Source: Janthinobacterium sp051380875 (lineage in GTDB: Bacteria; Pseudomonadota; Gammaproteobacteria; Burkholderiales; Burkholderiaceae_D). From it: 64,000 nt of DNA. The position numbers and the translations under genes are program-made. The notes beneath the pieces were generated by a model, which was not told the origin of the DNA, did no database searches, and saw only the letters and a list, made by a program, of their open reading frames with translations. Positions 8,041 through 16,381 of the stretch are shown piece by piece; position 1 is the first letter of the stretch, and every line of letters starts with the position of its first letter. The stretch spans positions 84,306 to 148,305 of the forward strand of contig NZ_JBNYXW010000017.1 in the NCBI RefSeq assembly GCF_051380875.1, written 5' to 3'.

Positions 8041-9720
8041 TCAAGCCAGCTTGGCAGAGTGCTCGCGCGTGGCGTGGAACTTCAGCTTCGGCCAGCGCTC
8101 TTCCGTCAGGCGCAGGTTCACGCCCGACGTCGCCAGGTAGGCCATGTTGCCGGCCGCATCGTAGGCCACGTTGTGGCCCAGCGCGTTCTCGAAATCCTGC
8201 AAGATGCGCTTGTCGTCGCAGCTGACCCAGCGTGCGCTGCTGATGCTGGTGCCTTCGAACACGGCATCGACGCCATATTCGTTGAGCAGGCGGCTGGCCA
8301 CCACTTCGAACTGCAGCACGCCGACGGCGCCCAGGATCAGCTCACCGCCCTGCACCGGCTTGAAGACCTGCACCGCGCCCTCTTCGCCCAGCTGCTGCAA
8401 GCCCTTGTGCAACTGCTTGATTTTCAAGGGATTACGGATGCGCACCGAGCGGAAGAAGTCTGGCGCGAAGTACGGAATGCCGGTAAAGGTCAGCATCTCG
8501 CCTTCGGAGAAACTGTCGCCGATCTGCATGTTGCCATGGTTCGGCAAGCCGATGATGTCGCCAGCGTACGCTTCTTCCACCTGTTCGCGCGAAGACGCCA
8601 TGAAGGTCACCACGTTCGAGACCTTGATCTCGCGGCCCAGGCGCAAGTGCTTGACCTTCATGCCGCGCTCGAAACGTCCCGAGCACACGCGCAAAAAGGC
8701 AATGCGGTCGCGGTGTGCCGGGTCCATGTTGGCCTGGATCTTGAAGACAAAACCGGTAAATGGCTGTTCGACCGGATCGACGGAACGCACGGTGGCATCG
8801 CGTTCGCGCGGTGCCGGCGCCCAGTCGACCAGCGCCGACAGGATTTCGCGCACGCCGAAGTTGTTCACGGCCGAACCGAAGAAGACCGGCGTCTGCACGC
8901 CGGAGAGGAATTCTTCCAGGTTGAACGGATGCGAGGCGCCGTGCACCAATTCGACTTCCATGCGCAGTTGATCCATCTCAAGGGGGAACATCTCTTGCAG
9001 GCGCGGATTGTCGATGCCCTTGATGATTTCAAAGGCGCCGTCGGCCTTTTCCTCGCCGGCCTTGAACAGCATGATTTCATCGTTCAGCAAGTGGTACACG
9101 CCGCGGAAATTCTTGCCCATGCCGATCGGCCAGGTAACGGGCGCGCACTGGATCTTCAGCACCGATTCGAGTTCATCGAGCAGTTCCAGCGGATCGCGCG
9201 TCTCGCGGTCCATCTTGTTCATGAAAGTGACGATCGGCGTATTGCGCATGCGGCACACGGCCAGCAGTTTGATCGTCTGCGCTTCCACGCCCTTGGCCGC
9301 ATCGATCACCATCAGGGCAGAATCGACGGCCGTCAGCACGCGGTAGGTATCTTCCGAGAAGTCCTGGTGGCCCGGAGTATCGAGCAGGTTGACGACGTGG
9401 TCGCGGAATTCGAACTGCATCACCGAGGATGCGACGGAAATACCGCGCTGCTTCTCGATCTCCATCCAGTCCGACGTCGCGTGGCGGCCCGATTTACGCG
9501 CCTTGACGGTACCGGCCATCTGGATCGCGCCCGAGAACAGCAGCAGCTTTTCCGTCAAGGTGGTCTTACCCGCATCCGGGTGGGAAATAATGCCGAAGGT
9601 ACGGCGGCGCTTCACTTCGCGCGCGATCACGGCTGGCGCCTTGCTGCTGGCGGAGACCGTCGCGGTATCGGTGGAATCGGGGGTAGTGATGTCGTTCTCG
9701 TTGGCCATATTGGTGACCAT
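8041..9720 (-). CDS. prfC: Peptide chain release factor 3
   Basis: 559 residues, a translational GTPase that recycles RF1/RF2 from the ribosome after peptide release. G1 is HPDAGKTTLTEK; G3 is DTPGHQDFSEDTYR; G4 is NKMD. The RF3-specific domains II and III follow, with the typical NGRVQ-like region replaced by GAVGVLQFEVVASRL. The ATG at 9720 has GAGGG eight bases upstream; an alternative ATG four codons in (9708) is possible. The N-terminal Thr/Ser/Ala-rich extension of about 25 residues is longer than in E. coli. Confidence 0.97.
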   Translation of the reverse strand: MVTNMANENDITTPDSTDTATVSASSKAPAVIAREVKRRRTFGIISHPDAGKTTLTEKLLLFSGAIQMAGTVKARKSGRHATSDWMEIEKQRGISVASSVMQFEFRDHVVNLLDTPGHQDFSEDTYRVLTAVDSALMVIDAAKGVEAQTIKLLAVCRMRNTPIVTFMNKMDRETRDPLELLDELESVLKIQCAPVTWPIGMGKNFRGVYHLLNDEIMLFKAGEEKADGAFEIIKGIDNPRLQEMFPLEMDQLRMEVELVHGASHPFNLEEFLSGVQTPVFFGSAVNNFGVREILSALVDWAPAPRERDATVRSVDPVEQPFTGFVFKIQANMDPAHRDRIAFLRVCSGRFERGMKVKHLRLGREIKVSNVVTFMASSREQVEEAYAGDIIGLPNHGNMQIGDSFSEGEMLTFTGIPYFAPDFFRSVRIRNPLKIKQLHKGLQQLGEEGAVQVFKPVQGGELILGAVGVLQFEVVASRLLNEYGVDAVFEGTSISSARWVSCDDKRILQDFENALGHNVAYDAAGNMAYLATSGVNLRLTEERWPKLKFHATREHSAKLA

Positions 9721-9882
9721 AATATGGCCCTCGCAAAAAACCCTCGATTTTACAGACTCTTGCCGCATCCGTGTGAACTGCTTCACTCTGGCGGATGGCA
9801 AAATCGGCCACTTCATCAAGGGGTCACAATTCGCAGGCAACATTGCGGTGCAGAAATGTTGCCACTCTATCCTGGAAAGCCG

Positions 9883-11937
9883 ATGAAAATCCTCCTCACC
9901 CCCGCCATCCGACTCATGCAGCGTTTGCGCCTGCTGCCCAAATTCATGCTCGTCTGCCTGGTCTTCCTGTTGCCGCTGGCGCTGGCGACCACCCTGCTGA
10001 TCTCGGAACTGGGCAAATCGCTGGCCCAGGCACAGGACGCGCAGCGGGGGGTGGCCTACGTGCGCCAGTTGCAAGATGGCATGCGGCTGCTGCAGCAGCG
10101 GCGCGGCCTGGAGCACTTGCGCCTGAGCGGCAAGGCCGGCATGGACAATGCCGCCCTCGCTCCACGCATCACGGCCGCGCTGGCGGCCCTGGCGCGCCTG
10201 CCGGCGGGCGCCGGCCTGCCGCAGGCGGGCGCACTGGGCAAGCAGTGGCAAGCCCTCCTGGGCCGCCAGGCGGGCCTCACGGCACGCGACAGCTACGCCG
10301 CGCACACGGCGCTGCTGCGCCAGGCGGGCAAACTGGGCCAGCTGGTAGCCGACCGCTCGCACCTGAGCCTGGACCCGGACGCCGGCGCCAACCACCTGAG
10401 CGCCGCCTTTACCGCCACCCTGCCCGACTTGGCCGAGAGCCTGGCCGACATCGCCGGGCGCGGCGCCGCCTACATCGACACGGGCCTGTTCGAGGCGAAT
10501 GAAGACCAGCTGGTCAACGCCACGGCGCTGATCGCGCGCCACGAACTGGAACGCCTGCCGGCCCGCTTCGACGAAATCATCGCCGCCAAACCGGCACTCG
10601 GCGCCAGCCTGCAGCCAGCATTGAAAGCCGTGCCGGCCGCGCTGGCCTTCCTCGAACGGGCCAAGAATGAAGTGACGAACTCCTACGACCAGACCTCGGG
10701 CGCGCAATTCCACGCAGCCGGCATGCAGGCGATCGACGCGCTGCATGCGCTCTCTAGCGCCTCCGCTGCCGCCCTCGATGGCTTGCTTCTCGATCGCATT
10801 GCACGCGACCAGGCGCGCCGCGCGCTGATCCTGGCCGCCATGCTGCTGGTACTGCTGGCCGCCGCCTACCTGTGCGCCGGCTTCTATGCAGCGTTTGCGC
10901 GCGACGTGGGGCAGCTGCGCGTGGCCGTGGCGGCAGCGGCGGCGGGCGACCTGTCGCAGCGCATCACCTCGCAGGCGCATGACGAAATCGGCGAACTGGT
11001 ACGCGACTTTGGCGCCATGACGCATGGCCTGGCCACGCTGGTGCAGGAAATCCGCAGCGGCGCGGCCGTCATCGCCACCGCCAGCGCCGATATCGCGCAG
11101 GGCAACGCCGCCCTGTCCGGCCATACGGCCACGCAATCGGAAGCGCTGGGCGCCACCGTCGACTCGATGCGCGAGCTGACAGCCACCGTGGGCCGCAACG
11201 AAGCCCACGTAGGACAGGGACGCACCCTGGTGGCGTCGGCGGCCGAAGTGGCCCTGCGCGGCGGCGCAACCGTCAGCGCCGTGGTCGAGACCATGGCCTC
11301 GATCAAGGCCAGCTCGCACAAGATCGTCGACATCATCGGCGTCATCAACGGCATCGCCTTCCAGACGAATATCCTGGCCCTGAACGCAGCCGTGGAAGCG
11401 GCGCGCGCAGGCGAACAAGGGCGCGGCTTTGCGGTGGTAGCATCCGAGGTGCGCAGCCTGGCACAGCGCTCCAGCGAGGCGGCGCAGCAAATCAAGCGCC
11501 TGATCGGCGATTCCGTGGCCACCGTGGACGCGGGCGGCGAGCTGGTCAACGCAGCCGGCAGCACCATGCGGCAAGTCGTCGATGCGGTGCAGCAAGTGGC
11601 CGTGGTGATCGGGCGCATCAGCAGCGCCGGCGCCGAACAGAATAGCGAGATTGCGCAGATCAACCTGGCGCTGGCGCAAATTGACGACATGACGCGGCAG
11701 AACGCGGGCCTGGTCGACGAAGCGCGCGCCGGCTCGCAGCGATTGCAGCAGGAAGGCGAAGCGCTGACGCAGGCCGCCAGCCGCTTCCGCCTGGCAGAAA
11801 ACGAGGAACCGGGCACGCGCCAGACGCTGGCGATGAATACCCGCGACGGCTTGCCCAGCGTGCGTCCGGCAGGCTTGTGGAGCGCGAATAAGCCGCGCGT
11901 AATATCACAAAATCGCGGACAACGGCGCAAGGTTTGA
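9883..11937 (+). CDS. Methyl-accepting chemotaxis protein
   Basis: 684 residues from the ATG at 9883 (TGGAAAG site). Membrane segments at about 21-42 and 314-338 flank a large, helical periplasmic region rich in Ala/Leu, which is probably a four-helix-type sensor. A HAMP domain follows, then methylation helices and the highly conserved hairpin tip (about 484-540, GIAFQTNILALNAAVEAARA and GRGFAVVASEVRSLA). The tail ends RGQRRKV and lacks the acidic-aromatic pentapeptide used to tether CheR/CheB. It transmits ligand signals to CheA/CheW; the ligand is unknown and no chemotaxis genes are adjacent. Confidence 0.93.
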   Translation: MKILLTPAIRLMQRLRLLPKFMLVCLVFLLPLALATTLLISELGKSLAQAQDAQRGVAYVRQLQDGMRLLQQRRGLEHLRLSGKAGMDNAALAPRITAALAALARLPAGAGLPQAGALGKQWQALLGRQAGLTARDSYAAHTALLRQAGKLGQLVADRSHLSLDPDAGANHLSAAFTATLPDLAESLADIAGRGAAYIDTGLFEANEDQLVNATALIARHELERLPARFDEIIAAKPALGASLQPALKAVPAALAFLERAKNEVTNSYDQTSGAQFHAAGMQAIDALHALSSASAAALDGLLLDRIARDQARRALILAAMLLVLLAAAYLCAGFYAAFARDVGQLRVAVAAAAAGDLSQRITSQAHDEIGELVRDFGAMTHGLATLVQEIRSGAAVIATASADIAQGNAALSGHTATQSEALGATVDSMRELTATVGRNEAHVGQGRTLVASAAEVALRGGATVSAVVETMASIKASSHKIVDIIGVINGIAFQTNILALNAAVEAARAGEQGRGFAVVASEVRSLAQRSSEAAQQIKRLIGDSVATVDAGGELVNAAGSTMRQVVDAVQQVAVVIGRISSAGAEQNSEIAQINLALAQIDDMTRQNAGLVDEARAGSQRLQQEGEALTQAASRFRLAENEEPGTRQTLAMNTRDGLPSVRPAGLWSANKPRVISQNRGQRRKV

Positions 11938-12007
11938 TATGCAAAAGTGTGCGTGCAGGATGAGTGTAGGACAAGGACTACAATTGTGCCTCAAAGGAGA
12001 CTACAAA

Positions 12008-12052
12008 GTGGCGACTGCTAATCTTATGTTCGCCACTAACATAAGCTTTTAA
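12008..12052 (+). CDS. Possible 14-residue leader peptide
   Basis: GTG-initiated frame reading MATANLMFATNISF, stop TAA, with AAAGGAG placed eight bases before the GTG, a better site than many real genes here. It lies in the leader of the Crp/Fnr-like regulator gene and contains a hairpin with a short T-run. The arrangement resembles a translated attenuator, but the peptide has no obvious run of regulatory codons. Too short to support by coding statistics. Confidence 0.35.
   Translation: MATANLMFATNISF
12023..12050 (+). promoter_or_regulatory. Hairpin in the leader of the Crp/Fnr-like gene
   Basis: Perfect 8-base-pair inverted repeat CTTATGTT / AACATAAG with a 7-base loop, followed by CTTTT. 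It lies inside the putative leader frame and about 130 bases upstream of the regulator ATG. It may act as an attenuator or as a protein-binding palindrome. Confidence 0.45.
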
Positions 12053-12177
12053 AGTAGTGACATCGCGATCTGCACCGCGCGGCCAACAAAAACGCTGTTA
12101 TCACATGGATACGGCTTGATTTTCCTGGCCAGCCAGCGGCAGTCGCACTCCGATGTAAAAAGCCTGTGAGGAATACT

Positions 12178-12987
12178 ATGAACCATACTCAACTTAGCAC
12201 CCCGGTCCTGACGAACCAGTTGCTGCCACGCGCCATGCCGGCGGCGGGCCGGGAGATCAAGCTTGCGTCCCGGGTTAGCCTCAGCAGCGCCCAACAGAAC
12301 GAGCTGCTGGGCGCCCTGCCGCGCGCTGCGCTCGAATCGCTGTTCGAAGACCTGGAGCTGGTGGAGCTGCCTTTCGGCAAGGAATTGTATGCCTACGGCA
12401 ATAGCATGGAATACAGCTACTTCCCCACCACCGCCATCATTTCACTGCTGTACGTCATGGAAGACGGCGCCACGACAGAAATCGCCGTCGTCGGCCATGA
12501 AGGCGTGGCCGGGGCCTCGCTGCTCGCTGGTGAACGCGCCATGTGCACGGCCGTCGTGCAAAGCGCCGGCTACGGCTACCGCCTGAAGACGCAAAGCTTG
12601 CGCGATGCCTTTAATCAAGGCGGCGCCCTGCCCCAGTTGTTGATGCGCTACACCAACGCCCTGTTTGCGCAAATGGCGCAGAACGCCGTCGGCGGGCGCC
12701 ACAGCTCGATCGAGCAAAAGCTGTGCCGCTGGCTGCTGGACCGCCTGGACCGTTCGCCATCGAATGAATTGAAAGTAACGCAAGAGCTCATTTCCATCAT
12801 GCTGGGCGTGCGCCGCGAAAGCATCACCGCCGCCGCCGGCAAGTTGCAGGAAGAAGGCTTGATCCATTATCGCCGCGGCAACATCACGGTACTGGACCGC
12901 GCTGGCCTGGAATGCTATGCGGGCGAGTGCTACAAGGTCGCCAAGACGGAATACGACCGTTTGCTGCGCGACGTGTCACGTTGCTGA
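12178..12987 (+). CDS. Crp/Fnr-family transcriptional regulator
   Basis: 269 residues from the ATG at 12178 (GAGG six to eight bases upstream; a GTG at 12166 is an alternative). Residues about 40-160 form a cyclic-nucleotide-binding-type beta barrel with VVGHEGVAGASLL in the place of the cAMP pocket, and lack the canonical Arg/Ser cAMP contacts. The C-terminal winged helix includes KVTQELISIMLGVRRESIT as the DNA-recognition region. No cysteine cluster for an Fnr iron-sulphur centre is present. This subgroup is common in Oxalobacteraceae, and its effector is unknown. A perfect palindromic terminator follows. Confidence 0.88.
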   Translation: MNHTQLSTPVLTNQLLPRAMPAAGREIKLASRVSLSSAQQNELLGALPRAALESLFEDLELVELPFGKELYAYGNSMEYSYFPTTAIISLLYVMEDGATTEIAVVGHEGVAGASLLAGERAMCTAVVQSAGYGYRLKTQSLRDAFNQGGALPQLLMRYTNALFAQMAQNAVGGRHSSIEQKLCRWLLDRLDRSPSNELKVTQELISIMLGVRRESITAAAGKLQEEGLIHYRRGNITVLDRAGLECYAGECYKVAKTEYDRLLRDVSRC

Positions 12988-13016
12988 TGCGCTGCTGATT
13001 GATCCGCTGAATGGAG

Positions 13017-13048
13017 AATGGCCGGGCATGCATGCCCGGCCATTTTTA
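13017..13048. terminator. Palindromic bidirectional terminator
   Basis: A perfect 28-base palindrome at 13017-13044 (arm AATGGCCGGGCATG), followed by TTTTA on the plus strand. It sits between the converging Crp-like gene and histidine kinase gene and can serve both. Confidence 0.85.
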
Positions 13049-13065
13049 CGCCTGCACAAAAAGCA

Positions 13066-14493
13066 TCACACCTTGACGTCTTCATCCGCCTCTTCCGGCT
13101 CCGGCGTCAGCGGCAGCGGAATCAGGGCTTCCACGCAGGTGCCCTTGCCATCCGGCCCCTGGCGCACCGTCAGGGTGCCGCCCAGCAACAGGGCCCGTTC
13201 GCGCATGCCCAGCAAGCCGTGCGACATGGGTTTCTGTAGCGCCTCTTCTGTAATGCCGATGCCATCGTCGGTGACGCGCAGCACCAGGCCGTGCTCATTG
13301 CGCTTGAGGGTCACGCTGACCGTGCCGGCGCGCGCGTATTTCAGGATGTTCGTCAGGGACTCTTGCACGATGCGGAACAAGGCAATCGTCAGGGTCGCTT
13401 CGCGGCTATCGATATGGATGGCCACGTCCGTATCGCAGCGCACCGAGCTCATGCGCGCGAAATCCTCGCAATAGCTTTCGATGGCGGCGCACAGGCCCAG
13501 GTTGTCCAGCAGGCTGGGGCGCAGGTCCTCGACGATGCGGCGCTTGAGCTCCACCGTTTCGAGCAAGGTGGCCTTGGCGCGGCGCAATTGCGCGGCCAGT
13601 TCCGGCTGCGTATGCGCCAGTTGCTGCGTGACGGCGCCCAGGTCCATGCTGATCGACGTCAGGTTGGCGCCCAGCTCGTCGTGCAGCTCGCGCGCCAGGC
13701 GCGCCTTCTCCACTTCATTGACGCTGATCAAATGGCGCGACAGTACGGATAATTGCTCGGTACGCCGGGTAACCGTCGATTCCAGGGTGTCGTTGGCATT
13801 TTGCAGCGCATATTCGACGGCCGCGCGGTTCTGGAAGCTGCGCCGCACCAGCTGGTAAAACATGATCAGCACGAGGATGGCCAGCGCATTGATGCCGATG
13901 CCGAGCAGCACGGCTTTCTGGTACTCGTGGTAAAAGGCGGCACTGCCGGACGACAGCGCTTCATTTTGCTCGCGCGTCATGATCACCACCTGCAGGCGGA
14001 TCTCGTCCATCGTGGCGCGGTCATCGGTCACGCGCGAAATATTGACGATCTCTGCCAGCCCGCCCTGCTTGTAGACGTCGATCGATTGTTGCAGCATCGA
14101 CATTTTGCGGCGGATCAAGGTTTTCAGCTGGGTAAGGTTCTTCAGCTGCGTGGGACTGCCCGCCAGCAAGGTCTGCAACTCGTTGAATTCGTTTTCAATT
14201 TCAGTGGTGGCGGTCTTCGATGGCCCCAGATAGATTGCCGAGCCGGAGATAAAGTAGCCGCGCAAGCTGCTTTCCGCATCGAGCACGAGCACGTTCAGAT
14301 ATTGCAGGCGGTCGGCCACGCGGGCGCTCTGGCTGAGCAAGGCATTCGTGCCCTTCAGCGACTGCAGATTATGGAAGAGGCTGAAACCATTAAGTACAAG
14401 CAACAGGGCGCAGGTCACGCACAATATCGTCTTGTACAGGGGCAGGCGGTGATTCGGGGCCGGTTCAACGGTGAAATACATCCTGATGTGCAT
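13066..14493 (-). CDS. NarX-type sensor histidine kinase with a CHASE3-like sensor
   Basis: About 475 residues (start at 14493 or the ATG at 14481, which is better spaced from AAGG). One membrane segment near the N-terminus and a second about 190 residues later enclose a CHASE3-like helical periplasmic domain. The kinase core is of the HisKA_3 class, with phosphoacceptor His in ARELHDELGANLTSI, N-box around SLTNILKYA, and G-boxes DDGIGI and HGLLGMRERA. It should phosphorylate the LuxR/NarL response regulator encoded just upstream on the same strand. The signal sensed is unknown. Confidence 0.9.
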   Translation of the reverse strand: MHIRMYFTVEPAPNHRLPLYKTILCVTCALLLVLNGFSLFHNLQSLKGTNALLSQSARVADRLQYLNVLVLDAESSLRGYFISGSAIYLGPSKTATTEIENEFNELQTLLAGSPTQLKNLTQLKTLIRRKMSMLQQSIDVYKQGGLAEIVNISRVTDDRATMDEIRLQVVIMTREQNEALSSGSAAFYHEYQKAVLLGIGINALAILVLIMFYQLVRRSFQNRAAVEYALQNANDTLESTVTRRTEQLSVLSRHLISVNEVEKARLARELHDELGANLTSISMDLGAVTQQLAHTQPELAAQLRRAKATLLETVELKRRIVEDLRPSLLDNLGLCAAIESYCEDFARMSSVRCDTDVAIHIDSREATLTIALFRIVQESLTNILKYARAGTVSVTLKRNEHGLVLRVTDDGIGITEEALQKPMSHGLLGMRERALLLGGTLTVRQGPDGKGTCVEALIPLPLTPEPEEADEDVKV

Positions 14494-14625
14494 CCTTAGC
14501 AAGGTTCGGCGCGGGAGAGAGCGCCGGCGCCGGCCAATTATAATCCTCGCTACAAATTGCTGCACTGCACAAGTCGTGCCTGCTGGCCAGCTGAGCGATC
14601 ATACTGCCATGATCGCACCGCTGAG

Positions 14626-15258
14626 CTAGTCAAGCAAATTGTTTTTCATTGCGTAATAGGTCAAGTCGCTGTTAGATTGCAAGCCCATTTTTTCCATAAT
14701 GCGGGTACGGTAAGTACTCACCGTCTTGATGCTCAGCGACAAGGCGACGCCGATATCGGAGACGGTGGCGCCGCGCGCCAGGCGCAGGAATACCTGGAAC
14801 TCGCGGTCTGACAATTCCGTATGCAGCGCGGCATTCGTATCGCGGTCGAAGGACTGCGCCAACAGTTCGCCCACGGTGGAACTGACGTAGCGGCGGCCCT
14901 GGAACACGGTACGCACAGCCGTCATCAGCTCGTCCGCTTCGCATTCCTTGTTCAGATAGCCATTCGCGCCCATCTTGAACAGGTTCAGCGCATACTGCTG
15001 CGCAGGATAGCCGCTCAGGATCAGCACGGGCAATTCCGGCTGGCCCTGGCGGATCGTGCGCAAGGTATCGATGCCGCTCTGGTCGGGCATGGCGATATCG
15101 AGCAACAGCACATCACATATTTCGCGGCGGGCGATATCGAGCGCTTCACGCCCCGTACCGGCTTCCGCCACCACACTGAAATCGCTTGACGACGAAAAAA
15201 TCTGTTTGAATCCAGCTCGTACTATTTGGTGATCATCACAAATGGCAACGCGTATCAT
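14626..15258 (-). CDS. NarL/FixJ-family response regulator
   Basis: 210 residues. The N-terminal receiver domain has acidic pocket CDDH, phosphoacceptor Asp54 in LLLDIAMPD, and Lys in YLNKE. The C-terminal LuxR-type helix-turn-helix spans about 145-205 (ELSDREFQVFLRLARG, SIKTVSTYRTRIMEKM). It is transcribed ahead of the NarX-like kinase with about 130 bases between them, a probable cognate pair. The similarity of the receiver and kinase to GacA/UhpA-type systems does not allow naming its regulon. Confidence 0.92.
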   Translation of the reverse strand: MIRVAICDDHQIVRAGFKQIFSSSSDFSVVAEAGTGREALDIARREICDVLLLDIAMPDQSGIDTLRTIRQGQPELPVLILSGYPAQQYALNLFKMGANGYLNKECEADELMTAVRTVFQGRRYVSSTVGELLAQSFDRDTNAALHTELSDREFQVFLRLARGATVSDIGVALSLSIKTVSTYRTRIMEKMGLQSNSDLTYYAMKNNLLD

Positions 15259-15448
15259 TGTTTCCCCTTAAATTTGCCTGGCCTGGGAAAGACTAGCGGA
15301 ACCTGAACGCGGCTCCGGTTCAGCGTCACTAACAAAAACGCAACATTAACATTATATTCAAAATGTGGCGCATCGCACGGTAGCGGCCCTGCGCCCATTC
15401 AGTATAGTCTGCCGGTATCGAACAACCCGGTCTATATTGGGACAAATC

Positions 15449-15859
15449 TTATTTTAGCAAGTGTAAAATCGCCATTAATTCATTGCGTACCCACTCGCGG
15501 TCCAGCGGCTCTTCCTGTGGCAGCAGGGGTGCGGCTGGCAGCAGCGGCAGATCGTCGATGGCGGCATGCGCCGCACCACGGCTGTCGAGCTTGTTGCGCG
15601 CACCGCTGATGGTAAAACCCTGCTCGTACAGCAGTTCGCGGATGCGCCGTATCAGCAGCACTTCATGGTGCTGGTAATAACGGCGGTTGCCGCGCCGCTT
15701 GACCGGCTTGAGCTGGGAGAACTCTTGCTCCCAGTAACGCAGCACATGCGGCTTGACGCCGCACAGCTCGCTCACCTCGCCGATCGTGAAGTAGCGCTTG
15801 GCCGGGATGGGCGGCAAGGCGATCAACTCAGTTTTACTGATGCGCTCGTTCATCGCCAC
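15449..15859 (-). CDS. MerR-family regulator of the pheT-ihfA operon
   Basis: 136 residues. The MerR helix-turn-helix lies at about 22-60 (RYFTIGEVSELCGVKPHVLRYWEQEF), followed by a helical region and a short Pro/Leu-rich tail. It starts 4 bases after the ihfA stop, so it is the last gene of the translation operon, a position conserved in Burkholderiales. There is no metal- or drug-binding cysteine signature. The target and inducer are unknown; this MerR type is almost always found at this spot. Confidence 0.9.
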   Translation of the reverse strand: MAMNERISKTELIALPPIPAKRYFTIGEVSELCGVKPHVLRYWEQEFSQLKPVKRRGNRRYYQHHEVLLIRRIRELLYEQGFTISGARNKLDSRGAAHAAIDDLPLLPAAPLLPQEEPLDREWVRNELMAILHLLK

Positions 15860-15863
15860 TCAC

Positions 15864-16211
15864 TCAGGCAGCACGGGCCAGCGGACTGGTCTCTTCGACC
15901 ATGCTCTTCAACTTCTGGCTGGCATGGAAGGTCACGACACGGCGTGCCGTGATGGGAATCTCTTCGCCCGTCTTCGGATTGCGGCCCGGCCGTTGCGGCT
16001 TGTCGCGCAACTGAAAATTGCCGAAACCGGACAATTTGACGGCTTCGCCGCGCTCCAGCGCATTGCGGATCTCGTCGAAGAACGTCTCGACCATATCCTT
16101 CGCTTCGCGCTTGTTCAGGCCCACCTGCTCGAACAACAGTTCGGCCAGTTCCGCCTTGGTCAAGGTGGGCAAATCTTTTTCCGCATCCTGGCGCACTTTG
16201 GCAACCAGCAT
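15864..16211 (-). CDS. ihfA: Integration host factor subunit alpha
   Basis: 115 residues from the ATG at 16211. The DNABII fold is clear: TLTKAELAELLFEQVGLNKR, SGFGNFQLRDK and the DNA-intercalating arm RPGRNPKTGEEIPI with its proline. IhfA pairs with IhfB to bend DNA sharply and acts in transcription, recombination and replication. A longer frame starts at 16316 but has unusual N-terminal sequence. The start is uncertain because neither candidate has a strong ribosome-binding site. Lies between pheT and the MerR gene, the standard order. Confidence 0.92.
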   Translation of the reverse strand: MLVAKVRQDAEKDLPTLTKAELAELLFEQVGLNKREAKDMVETFFDEIRNALERGEAVKLSGFGNFQLRDKPQRPGRNPKTGEEIPITARRVVTFHASQKLKSMVEETSPLARAA

Positions 16212-16381
16212 GGCCCGATGCAAATCGGCGGCCAGTGCGGATTGCAGTACGGCGGAATCAACGTCGCTATTATTAATTTTCCTGCCCTGCCTTTTCTGTG
16301 CGCCCGAGCCCGCCACATGGCGAACTCGTTGACGGTGGTTGGCGGCTCAGCCGTCACACAATGCGACGGCCGATCCGGCAA

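Noticed and set aside
7987..9882. Very long open frame on the plus strand joined to the chemoreceptor
   Set aside because: It is antisense to prfC for its first 630 codons, with His/Arg/Ala-rich shadow composition. The chemoreceptor starts at 9883 with its own ribosome-binding site.
9721..11679. Minus-strand frame extending prfC upstream by about 650 codons
   Set aside because: The extension is the shadow of the chemoreceptor. RF3 itself begins at 9720 with a good ribosome-binding site and normal length.
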